A stretch of 64,000 nt of DNA from Mactra quadrangularis. Lineage: Eukaryota; Mollusca; Bivalvia; Venerida; Mactridae. The position numbers and the translations under genes are program-made. The stretch lies in contig CM046305.1 of the NCBI GenBank assembly GCA_025267735.1, forward strand, positions 37,717,108-37,781,107. Direction: 5' to 3'. Below, in pieces: positions 24,201 to 36,800 of this stretch; the stretch's first letter is position 1; each line of letters opens with the position of its first letter. Under the pieces are notes generated by a model that had not been told where the DNA came from, ran no database searches, and saw only the letters and a list, made by a program, of their open reading frames with translations.

Positions 24201-25030
24201 TAATGAGTAAGACCATTTTGCATAGAGCTTTGGCGATGGATTATGCGAACAAAATAATGATACGCCCATTTGTAAATTGTCTAATGCGCATGGTTGTTGA
24301 TTCTACACATGATGTATTGAGAAGAGTCGAGAATCATACAGGTCGTATTCTAGGTCATGCTTGTTTATGTACTTTAAACAATGGACTTGCCCACTAATTA
24401 GGTGATTAAGCTGATGCATGAACAACATTTTACTGATTTCAACATTCCACTTTGATATTTGTCATTTAATTTAGATAATGTTTATGCACATAGTAATTTT
24501 TACTATGATATATGTTCATAAAATAAGTTTTAACTCACTAAACTTAAACTACAAAATTGTATAAATAAATCACCCCTAAATATTGGTGTGTAATGAAACT
24601 GGCTATGTTTGTATACACAATGTTTACGTGGACGACCTGTAGGTATATATTCGACGACAGGCTCATGACTCTCCACCCTCCCTCCCAAACCTCCGTCCGT
24701 CCGTTCCCCCCCCCCCCCAACCTATCGTGTATATGTTTATCATAACCGTATGAATATTAATTTAATAAGTAAAAAAAAACGACAAAAAAGGAAATAAAAG
24801 GAGACATTTTTCTAGGATGCAAACTACTTACATGATCATGTGGTGTTGTCAACTTGTTAGAGGTATAAGATAGTAAACCATATTACCAATAACACATGGG
24901 TAATGGTACAGGGTACACAAATTAGCAGATTTTGTAACCAACATTTTCACATTATTAGTGTATACATCTATACAGAAAAGTTCCACTATTAACACATCAA
25001 CATCTATGGTCATAATAGCAAAATGGTATT
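24201..25030. other. Non-coding stretch
   Basis: No supported gene. A C-rich low-complexity tract lies near 24675-24720. Confidence 0.5.
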
Positions 25031-25033
25031 ATT

Positions 25034-25119
25034 ATATCGAGTGTTGCCTGCAAGACTGTAGTAAGTACCTTGTGCAGAAGAGGGAGTTACGACAGTCTTG
25101 CGTGCAACCCTTGATATGT
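25034..25119. mobile_element. Hairpin element H1, copy B
   Basis: GCAAGACTGTAGTAA pairs with TTACGACAGTCTTGC (one mismatch), with outer arms GTTGCCT / GTGCAAC and a 22-nt loop aligned with the other H1 copies. Confidence 0.85.
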
Positions 25120-25982
25120 AACCTTAAACTTCTCAAATTAAGCTTTCGGGACAATCGTTGAGTTTGCAGAAATCAAGGTAGCCTTTATAGCGAAACTTCA
25201 ATGTAAATGATACACAACTAATTACGAAACGTTTCAACGAAAGTAATCAAAGTAAATATACAGGTTATATTAAATACCTTTTTGTAGATTCTCTCAGAAT
25301 AATAATTCCTTTATAAAATTACATATACATGAAATACATCCATATTTGTCAGCTACTCCAGTTTGCTTAATGGCATCTTTTGTCATGATTCAATTAAGCC
25401 ATTATGAAGAATCATGATAAAAATATTGTACATTGTAATATACCTCGACATTTTAGACACGTTTAACACCGTGCCTAGGGTAAACCACGCCTAGATCGAT
25501 TTCTTTACGGAAGTTTCACCTGTGCGCATGCGCAGCTGATGCTGGTTTTCTTGAGTTGTCATGGAAACCAATAAAGCTGCCTAGTAAATTTTCACTAATG
25601 TCATCATAGTAGCAGCTGACTGCAGTATGCGTCGTCTAATACAACTAAAACTGTGACCGTAGCGTGTAACGTTAATGGACAATATTAAATAACTTAATAT
25701 TTTCATTTAACTCATTGACATTCACGTTTGACTAGATTAATACATCCTACACACCAAAAAGGAATAAAATGACAACAAAATTTTACCGATGAAATGGAAT
25801 TTTTTCTATGGTGGTATTTTTCTGCCACAGGTAACTTCTCACTTAACAAGTTTGAAAGTGGTTATCTGGTTTCATAACTAGATATTCACTTAATTACCAC
25901 TTATCTAAAATAGCTAATGGCAAAAAGTACATTTTTTCTCTATAAACTTTCTACATTATTATGGTAACTTATTTATTATAAG

Positions 25983-26048
25983 CATTCTCGAACCCAGAGG
26001 CTGTCAAGTTTTTTGATCTAGGGTCTTGAAAGCCTCGGTACGAGAATG
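25983..26048. mobile_element. Hairpin element H2, copy A
   Basis: CATTCTCG ... CGAGAATG ends with an inner stem CAGAGGCTGTCAAG / CTTGAAAGCCTCGG. The flanking TTATTAT / ATAATAA extends the palindrome. Confidence 0.75.
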
Positions 26049-26716
26049 ATAATAAGGCGCGGGCAATGGATGTTATCCCATAAAATATGATGAAATAATA
26101 AAAGTATGGAAAGAAACAACTATCAATCTACCATGAGGGTGAGTTTGCTGGGATACGCTGACCCAAACTTAATTTTTCATGATGCACACTGATCTCAAAA
26201 GTCACGTGGTATAGACTCTGTGGTTATACAGAAAAGAAAGCTTCTGGATTAAGCTTGGCGGAACCGTGCGTCACATTGTGAGCTGAGCTGATATGCTTCA
26301 TCAGGAGCTTTTGATAGTTTTCAACTTAAATATGAACCAAAATGCGATGTAGTGGAAGTAAGATAAGAGCCAAAGTAAAAGGCAAATGCCACGATCAGAT
26401 TGGCCTACTTGGAATTGTGGCATAGTTGAGTCTTGTACACCAAGGGTTCCAACAGTGTAACACACATTCAAATGACTGGTCATTTATATATAGAAATAGT
26501 TTTTTTCTGCCCCCAATCATATCGATGTTAAATGCAAAGATCGAGTATGTAAGATAGTCAAAGGCGCTATAGTCTACGGCTTAATAGTTCCTTGACTGCC
26601 TTCCAAACATTTTAAACTAATTTAACTTATCTAAGTACAATTTGTCCTACGCTGGACCCAAAAGTGTACGACAATAAAGCTTTATTTTAGTCTATATAGC
26701 GTTCTTTCATTATGCT

Positions 26717-26792
26717 CATCCTCGTTCCCAGACTCTAGTAGAATTCTCAATGCTAGTATTAAGAATCCTACTAGACTCTTGGAACGAGAATG
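26717..26792. mobile_element. Hairpin element H2, copy B
   Basis: CATCCTCGTTCC ... GGAACGAGAATG with inner stem AGACTCTAGTAGAATTCT / AGAATCCTACTAGACTCT. It has the same ends as the 25983 copy but a different stem. Confidence 0.75.
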
Positions 26793-26999
26793 ATTATAGG
26801 CCTACTAGGCTGGAATATTAACTTTGTGATACACAAGTGAATTCTTTATCATTGGAGTTTTTCAAGAACTTTATTAGACAATATAATTTAATTTAAATCG
26901 CACACTGCCCCACGCGACAATGATGTAACTAGAATTGGAAACTTCAACGCACATTGTATTCTTACCAAAATAGATCGATGAAGCTAGAATACCTACGTA

Positions 27000-27811
27000 A
27001 CATGTTGAAGAAATACATGCCAGTAGTATCATTTGGCCAAACTGACCTGAGACAGGTTAACATAGAACACGCTGTACATAGTAAATACACCATTTTAACT
27101 GATGTTTAAAAATGCAAATGATGTTTAAATTGCATTTTTGACTCAGGTCATTTTCACCAACTATATTAATGGTCCAGGGGAAACAACTCAATTTCTCTGC
27201 ACAACGGCAGAATACTTTATGTATTATTATCTTATTTTTGATCTCTTAAATTATTTCATTATATTGAGATCAAAAGATTTTGGCCAATGATGGCATTCTT
27301 TCCTTTAATTAGATGAATTTCGATTAACTTCGTCAACTTGAGCTCTCCCAAGGACCCTATATATGAAGTCCATGGCTCTCCCTAAGGCATAACACGTAGA
27401 TTCAACTGTTAATGTTGAGTTATTTCCCTTAGATCGTCGCAAAAGGTGTTCGAATAAAATAAACGGTCGTCGAAATTATATATAAATATTGGTGCTTTTA
27501 TGAAGTTACATGATTCCCAATTAAATAAATATACTTTGATTATTTGTTTGAAACCCATACGGTATGATTTGATGATTATACAATGTATTTTCCAGTTTAA
27601 TTGATAAATAATCTTTCATGCGGAACGGAATGTGATTTATACGGTCCGGAATTTAACGGAAACAGTCGACTAGTGACGATGTACATTGCGCATTAGATTT
27701 GCGCACTTTCATACATTGTTTGTCTTCCGGCGTGAATTTTGACATATTTTTAGTTTTAACCTAATTTTTGATGTTTTGTTCTTTTTGTAAGATTGATATG
27801 TGAAGAGGATT
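27000..27811. other. Upstream flank of SH2B
   Basis: Contains an inverted GACCTGAG / CTCAGGTC pair around 27047-27151. The region from about 27600 should hold the promoter and 5' untranslated region. It is CpG-richer (GCGGAACGG, TACGGTCCGG, TTCCGGCG) with no clear TATA box. Confidence 0.4.
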
Positions 27812-30800
27812 ATGGATTCGTATTCATATGAGTTAGGTGCTTCCCCACATCGACCAGGTTGGATGGAATTTTGTGACAAACATGCGAGAACGGCAGCGGA
27901 AGATTTTTTTGGTAGCTTCCTGGTCTACCTGAAAGCCCATCCCACTTCAGAATTTCGACCCCGAGAACCGAGCGATTTTGCCAAAAAGTTTGTAGAATTT
28001 TTCTTACAACATTTTGAATATAAAATAAACAAGAACCGTTTTGCTGACGAGAATGACACAAATGTTAAAGAGAGATTAAATGATGGTGCGGGTATGTGGA
28101 ACGGTTTCGATACAAACAATGATAGTAGACATGTTAGTGATAATTCATTAGCTGATATTAATGGTTTAAATGGACTCGGCAGTCATGCCAGTCCGAGAAC
28201 ACCTTCGGAAAATGGACAACAGTATTCTGATCAATTTAATTCTAACGAAGATAGTTCACTATCAAACCAAACTGCATTGTCAGTTGATACAGGTCATAGT
28301 ACAACTGTGGCATCACCAGCGTTAAAACCGAAAGGAAGTATTTTAAAACGTTTTTCATTCAGAAAAATTAAACAACGAGGACTTTTTAAGCAAAGTTCGG
28401 AGGAAATGGAATTAGCATCTGGGTCCTCAGAAAACTATGCGCGTGAAAAACATTTGAGTGATCAGAAACAAAGTAAACGCAATAAAAGACATCATAAAGA
28501 TTCAAAGCATAAACTAGTCCCCAACTTGCCCCATTCAGTGGGCGAAGTAAAGAAAGAAGGTATAGTGTATGTATTGACTGGTGAAGACTCCAAAGGCAAA
28601 TCTCGATGGGAGAAAACTAGATTAGTTTTGTTAAAAACAGAATCTAATTATCTGTTGGAATTTTACTCTCCTCCAAAGGTAAAGTATACATTTGTGTTAT
28701 ATTTCTTTTGTTTACAGGGATCAGCAATAACTTTGAAATTAGTTGCCCAGTGGGACGACCAACTATACATTTTACTTGTTTGAATAAAAAATTTTGTTTA
28801 CAGAAACAAGATGGTATTTTAAGTTAGATTTTTAGGTTGTAAATATGTTCTGGTTGTCCGATCCGAGGACTTGTGGTGAAAACTTATTGCCTAACCCAAA
28901 GTAAGGTCATCATAAACAACTGGTAAATCATTTATGTCAAAACCTGAATTGTTCATTCGAGTATCCCTATTTGAGTTAACAATAACAACAGAATCGGGTT
29001 CAATTGTTAATTTCCATTTATAAATGGAGCCTATAAAGTTTATTGTTAAGTTTTGAAGCTTGAGAGATGCCAGCAATGGTTATTTACATTGTTTCAATAT
29101 TTTTATGGCATTGTTGTTAAGTTCCAACTTTGAAATCCCATTCTTAAGGAGGTCTTGTGTTTGATTCCAGCTTACTGTTTAGGTACTGGTGAAAATTACA
29201 AATCATGCCATATGTACCAGTAAAAGACCTTCATGGATTTGTTAGGCTTAAGTTATTTCACACCTTCTAACATTAACATAATTAAGTCTTAATAGTTAAT
29301 AATTGATATTAAGGTTAAAGATGATGAACTCCAGTTAGAAGGGAAAGTAATCAGGACAGATGTATGTAACATTTAGTCATCAGATAGTCACCTCATGAGT
29401 TTCAATCATGTAAAAACTCCCCCTCATTGTTTCATTGAACAGGAAACTTTATACTAGCTCAGTAATGGAAACAAGGAAACAGACTTGAAAGTGACAAATC
29501 CAAATTGTAAGGACTTGTTTTCAACGAAAGTGATGACGAACTTGTATAAACTAAGTTATTATACCCCCGCTTCGAAGAAGAGGGGGGTATACTGTTTTAC
29601 CCTTGTCCGTGCATGCGTCTGTGCGTCCGTTACAAAATTTCCGTCGCAGTTTTCTCAGCAACTATAACATGCAGCAGCCTAAAACTTTGCATATTGCTTC
29701 ATCCTATAGTCCCATGTGGTGTAAAGCGATTTCATGCTCCTTGCTCATCTACTTCCTGTTTGTCGCATATTTTTAGATTTTGGCGGGGGTATCACTAGTG
29801 AGCATTATTCTTTCTTGAGTCATCTCCCCTAGTGCTGTCATCAGAAATCGCGATATTGATGTATCACCGATTCTTGACAGACGATCTGATATTGATTCAC
29901 AACTCAGAATACCGATACAATCTAGCATTTTATAAAGCTATAAACTATAAGACATTTATTTTATGTTTCTAAGTTTTCATATTCTGTTAAGTATTAAAAC
30001 TAAGAAAATACAGTATGTTATAGTTTGTTATATGTCTGAAACAACTTTTAACATCATGAATTACCTCATGAGGGCATTATATAGTATAATATATACTGAG
30101 TTCTAGCGGCTTCTATTACACTGCTTGTCTGTCTTGATGTATCGATATATATCACCGATACTTGCATTTCGATGTAACGATACAAAACTTTCTATCAATG
30201 ACAGCCCTTATCTCCCCTACTAATGTCTGTTTACTCCATTTGTTAGTTCCTTTATATTTTTAATTCAATGTCAAGAATCAAAGACATTTCCTCTTTGTAC
30301 AGTTGTCAGCACAATTATATATATACGAAGGAAAGCCCATTTATCCAGTCCCTGAGTACTGAAGGAAATACCAGATATTTTTATTTTAACACAAGAAATT
30401 ACCTTTCTTGTTTGAAACCAGTATTTCTCCATTGTGAGAAAAGTTTATTTATTTAATACCTTTGTATATATCATTCAATTTCATAGAATTAAATTCTCAA
30501 TGATTGAAATATAAACTTTTGTTAAGTATGTGCCAAAAGCTTTATGATTTTACAATTTATTATTTGTAGTTTATTTACAAAATGTCAACATGCCCAGATA
30601 AGATCTCAGTCATAAATTTGATTTGTTATTTATTTTATCACTTAAACAAGCTGTTTTCTATTTGTTCAATGTATTTCATTGATTCAGCAATATTACAATA
30701 GTCGTTATTGGCTTCCTGATTAAATTAACATTTTACCTTTTATGTTTAAATTTTGTTATTGTATTTCATTATTGTAAAGCTCACTAAACATGGGACAATC

Positions 30801-33800
30801 TTAGGATGCAAACACACAATTCCTAGTGGGTTATTTATGTTAGGCCCCAGTAGGGCTGCGGAGTACTCGGATATTTGCGATCTTGACCAGAAAATCAAGT
30901 ACAAATATATGTCACGTCCGAAATCATCGGATCTGACAGATCGTGATCTATTTTTGGAAAAAAATGAAAAAACATTTTCAGCTTAATTACCTGTGAAAAC
31001 AAGCCGCTCTACCAATGAAAACTTTAATTTATGTAGGGACTGTAATATCGTTTGTCTAAATTTTGATTGAAACGCATTTAATTTAATGAATTCCTGTATG
31101 CTTCTCCATTAACAAGTGATTCGTTGTTCGGTTTGTGAATCGCTACACATGAATCGTGGTTCGGATCGGATCGCCACTAGCTCGATGATTCACAGCCCTA
31201 GGTGCCAGATGTAACCTAATAAAAAAATATATTGCCCAAACTAAGATTGGAACCCACAACCTCTTGAGTCATAAGGGGACACTCTAGACTACCACTCTGC
31301 CATAAAAGCTAGTTTGGAGGCAAGGGAGTGCAAGTGTAGTACCATACCTCTGTTACATATATTTCTATGGAAACTAATTTTGTACTTTACTTAGAATGAA
31401 AATTCATGAATTTATTGTTTGTTCATCAAATTCAGTGGTCAAAATTTATTCACTACAACTCATATATTGTACTAACATTACATTGGAAAAGATGTTTTTC
31501 TTAACCCCGGAATGTCAACAATGCTGAGTCTGAACTTATATGAACCTATTGACATTTTGCAGTTGTATGCAACATTACTTAACTTCCTTATTGTGGTAAT
31601 AACATTCTTGGTTAAGTTTTTTGGTACATAATTTTATCTTTGGAACTACTATAAAGGGGTTTCACTTTAAACATTATGGGTTACATGTACTATTGGAGGT
31701 CAAATACCAAGTATCATAATTCTAGTATTAATTTTGACTAAATTGTGGCCCTTTTATTCTTAGAACTTCTTAGTTAAGTTTTGCATGCAAATATAACTTA
31801 AACCAATAAACATATCCAACTCTCCCCCCCCCCCCCCCGGCTAGCTCAGTTGGTAGCCCACAAGTCTATTGATCGAGGAGTTGTAGGTTCAATTCCCAGA
31901 CAGGGCATACTTTCATGGAGCTTGGTCATGAAATAATTTCTATGGCCATTCTCCCTCCTACTACTGATTCTAAATCATGTAGGGCAGTAGTCAGTCACTG
32001 ACGAAAGTATGCACCTAGTAGTTGGTTTACAGCTAAATCTAGGGATTTAGCCTTGCTAGGAACAGAGAGTAGGTGGACCTGGCCACTGTTATATGACCTA
32101 TACAATGTGTTGCTACGGCGTAAAACCCAACAAAACAAACAAACAAACAAACAAACAATAAACATACCCACTTTAAATTTCATTAATTAATTAACTTAAT
32201 GGGATTGCATACAAATGATTGATTTGCTTTACAAGAGTACTCTGAAATTCAGTGAATAGTAGGGCTCTACACCGGTATACGATATATGTCGAATACCGGT
32301 ATAATATTGTAGGTTTGATAGATATATCAGATCGAACGTTTCCGTGTCGAACAAAATATCGATCAATGACGGTCATACAAATAAAATCCATGGTATGCAA
32401 GTCATTTGATATTTTGCATCGCCAAATCAACATTCTAATGCTTCCAATTGGGTATGTAATAATATATGTGGACGAACAATATCATAATTTGACACTCGAT
32501 CCTTTAAGCAAATGTCTTACATCGGATACGTCATGTTATGTCCTTTTTTAATCAAAATGAAGTAACTGTTGCGGTTTGAATATCCATTATATGTACTTTC
32601 GTTTTCAATTAGTCTAGGAACCATTAACGATGCAGATCAGTTTTGGAATCCAGAAGTCTCTTGGATTTGTTCGGGTAGATCCACAATGTAAAGCGAACTT
32701 GAATGACCAGAGGCGATAGTCTTGTTAATAGCTGAAGTTCTGAAAGAGTATGCTTTTCCTTTTGTCGATCTTTGCTTTTAAAGTAGTATTGTGTTACAAC
32801 AATCAAGATAAATGATTGAAATATCATTCTTTTGCAGTTTTATAAAGAAATATATTTATTATTAAAATATCATACGATATATCGAATATCGATCATTTTG
32901 TATCGATACGAATATCGTATTGATCATTCTGACCGATATAGAGCCCTAGTGAATAGTACCGTGTGCTGTCCCTATACTGATCTTGTTCTTAACCTTGGAA
33001 TTACAAAAATGCTGTATTTTGAGTTTGAACCTGTTGACATTGCAGTTTATGCAACAATACATAACTTCCTGGTTGTGGTTATAACCACTGTAAAGTGTGT
33101 GAAAATGGTATTTTATTGATAAGATAAAAACTGTGGTTAAACATGAATGTGGTTTTAACATTATTTATAGATGTGGTAACTAGAGTGTTTTGAGTACTTT
33201 ATACTCATACTACAAATCAATTTTAAGTAATTAAATTTGGAATTCAAATTACAATTTAAGTTTATTTTAGCTCGACTTTACGAAGTAAATGGAGAGCTCT
33301 CCTACTCGCCCTAGCGTCGGCGTCCACATCCATATTTCTGATTTAAGATTTTGTGCAATAATATTATTTTTAACTATAACTTTTTTATTTCTTAAGGTAT
33401 CAACTTCAAATTTTAAATATATGTTCCTTATTATCAACCACATCTCATGTGATAAGGCTCATAACTCTTAATACATTTTTGTCAGAATTATCCCCCCTTG
33501 AACTGAGAGTTTTCTTTAAAAAAAAATTGTTTTTACTGCGAATGTTTTAATTCTTTAGGTATTGACTTCAAACTTTAAATGTATGTTCCTTATTATCAAC
33601 CACATCTTATGCGACAAGGCTCATAACTCCAAATACATTTTTTTTTTCAAAAATGTCTCCCATGAACTTAAAATTCTCGAAGAAAATATATTTTTTTTCT
33701 TTAAATTTGTTATTATATATAAATTAGGTTATATTTTCAAATTTTAAAATATGTATGTTCCTTATCATCAACCACATCTCATGTGACAAATACTTACTTA

Positions 33801-36800
33801 GTCGAGCTTGCTGTCTCTTCTGACAGCTCTTGTTTTATAGAAAAATTCAATAGTTAGAAGGTATTGGTGCAATTAAACTGTATGCCTGAAGGAAATAGGG
33901 AGGGAGGCTAGAGGGCTTGCCCTTGTTAAGCATTCCAAGCTTCATTTTATTTGAAAGTTATGTGTCTTGTGATTAACACTAAATAATGCTGCCAAATCTG
34001 AATAAGTTTCCCAAAATAAAAATATGTACATGTATCCTCATGCTCGTTCTTAGGAGAGACAGTTACGCACAGAGAAAGTCTAAGAAAATTGGTCAAAATA
34101 TAAAAATCTGGTGTCCGACATCAAGCATCTTACGACCGATTTTAGTCGTGAATCCTTCTTTATTGTATTGTTAAATTATCGTAAGATTTTTGATAATATG
34201 CTGCCAATGTTCTTGAACTTCTGTAGAAAAGGAGGATTCAATTCTACAATTTGTCCCTTTCCAGTCTTGTATAATTAAAATTTAAATTTAATAACAGACT
34301 ATATGGCATATACATGCATGATGTATATTTTCTATAGTATGACTTTATACTGCAACTTTGGTTTTGAAAGTGTTGTTTTGTAAAAATGGTAATAAGATAC
34401 ATGAATGTGTTGCTTGTTTTACCATTGCATTTATTGTTGTTCAAAGATAAAATTAGCATAATATGTTACCAATTAAGTCATAATTTCATGTAATTTGTTA
34501 TGTTATTACATAATTTGTTATGATATGTCATCACATTGCTGTGGTATTGTAATGTAGCAATGATCACCTGAATGTGACCTTTTGTTTAAATTGTCAGATG
34601 TAAATAAGAAAGTCATAGTCCGCAACCACTGTACTTTCTTACTTTCTTCTGTTACACTCCATACATACTGAGGGCAATTTGACTGGCAAAATCTTGTTTT
34701 CATGAAAATATGATTGTGGAGACCAATATTCTTTCAATGAAATTGCATGTTACACAATGATGTCATACTGGGATTTTCTTCACCCGCTTTAGGAGAATAA
34801 CTCATGGGGGCCACCATTTTGAATGGTAAACCAATCCTTAGATATAAAATATAATTTCATGGGCTAGTTTACTAGTTTCCTTGCGGAACCAATGAAACTG
34901 CCTGAAATTATTCATGATTACGAGATTTTCCTAACCAAATGGCCCACGGTATGCAGCATGGCAGAGTAATGACTGTAACATGGGATAACCGACGATGTAA
35001 GCAAGTTGGCGAATGCAGGATTTTAGATCATGTTTTAATCAGATTTGGGAAATTCTACCTTAAGTGCTGTATATGTATAGATATGAATTCACATTACCGG
35101 TATGTTAGTGTAAGATACAAGTAGCTACAATGTTATGTTAAGTATCAAAATATAAGTGTATCATAGATTGTTATCATAAAAGAATGTCATAATAAAACAA
35201 ATAATATTGTTGACAGAATAATAAATCTGCGTAAACAATGTACATTGATACATTTGTACATGTATTTTAGATATTAGATTATGTTTTACAGAGCAGCTCG
35301 GCTATCTCAGTTGGTAGCACGCAAGTCTACTGATCCAGGGGTCGTGGGTTCGATTCCCGGATGGGCATACTTTCATGGAGCTTGGTCATGAAATTATTTC
35401 TAAGGCTATTCTCCCTCCTACCAATGATTCTTAATTATGTAGGGCAGTTGTCAGTTACTGATGAAAGTATGTAGTTGGTTAATAGCTAAATCCAGAGATT
35501 TAGCCTTTCCAGAAACTGTCATTATATGACCTATACAATGTGTTTCTACCGCATAATTAAACTCAACAAAAACAAAAAAGATGTTATTTCAAAATAAGAC
35601 AGTTGGACATATTTTATAGTATATCAGAATAATATTTATACTCTTTATCTCCACCATTACTCTATTGTCACATGGTCTTTATTACTGTCAATTTCTCTTT
35701 GGGACAAACAATTGAATGATATCATGTACTGATTTATTTCCCTAAAGATCACATCGAGGGTTGCCGGCAAGACTGTTGTAAGTGCATTGTGTAAAAGAGC
35801 AAGTAACCACAGTCTTGCAGGCAACCCTCGACATGGATATAATGATTGTCAGCTACAAATATTTTGCACAAAAATCGAATCAAATGGTAAACTTAGTCAT
35901 TTGCAAAAATCATTTGTGCAGAGGATTCAGATTAGATAATTAGTACAATTCACAGGCTAACATGGGCATGTTTAAGACAATGAAGTCATGTCTTTGTACA
36001 TAGATACATAACCTAGGTCAAAAGCACAGTTGGTAGCGCACCTGGATTTCAAATCTAGTCTCCTGAAGGGGGACGGGTTCAAATCCAAAGGCGGTATGGG
36101 TTCGAATCCCACCCGGGGAGGTTATACCCTTCCCTAAAAATTTGACAAAAGTGTCAGTTTTCCTCTATTAATAAGGAAGGGTAGGTGAGTACTGGTTACA
36201 GACCAGGGTCCAGGAAAGCTAGGTTAGATGCGCTGGATACCGTTATATATCCTATACAATGTGTTGCTACGGCAGTAAACCCAACAAAAGTAATAAATAC
36301 ATAGATACATGGTTGACATTATTGCTAGAAACAACATGACTTGGTAATTTTATATCAAATATTGTACAAAATTAATTGCATGTATATGAAAATTTAATTG
36401 CATTTTATAACCACAGTTGTAAACATATTGCCATGTTCTTGCATATATTGAAGATATTATTTTGTCAACCCTGTTTGAAGAAAATATTTTACTTAAGTTT
36501 TCTAAATTTCAAGTCTTTTGTAAATGATGGTTTAATGAATAATATGACAGGTTTAAAGGTATATTATGTGAAAAAAGTTTAATTTACATAAAAATATGTT
36601 GGTATATAATAATAAGAATTAATGTATAAAATGCAATAAAAAGTAAACTTGTTCAACAAGTTATGTATATTAGTGATAAAGTTGACTGTCCTCGGACATA
36701 TCTTGACATTTTACTTGGTGGAGTCTTACCTAAGTAATAATTATAGTTATGATGACAACTTTATTTAATGTGAAAATCATATTTGGCTAAAACCAATTTT

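Noticed and set aside
28679..28786. Extension of SH2B exon 1 to the stop at 28784
   Set aside because: The GTAAAG donor after SPPK and the exact PH-domain continuation at 37479 show that this is intron. A retained-intron isoform is possible but not shown.
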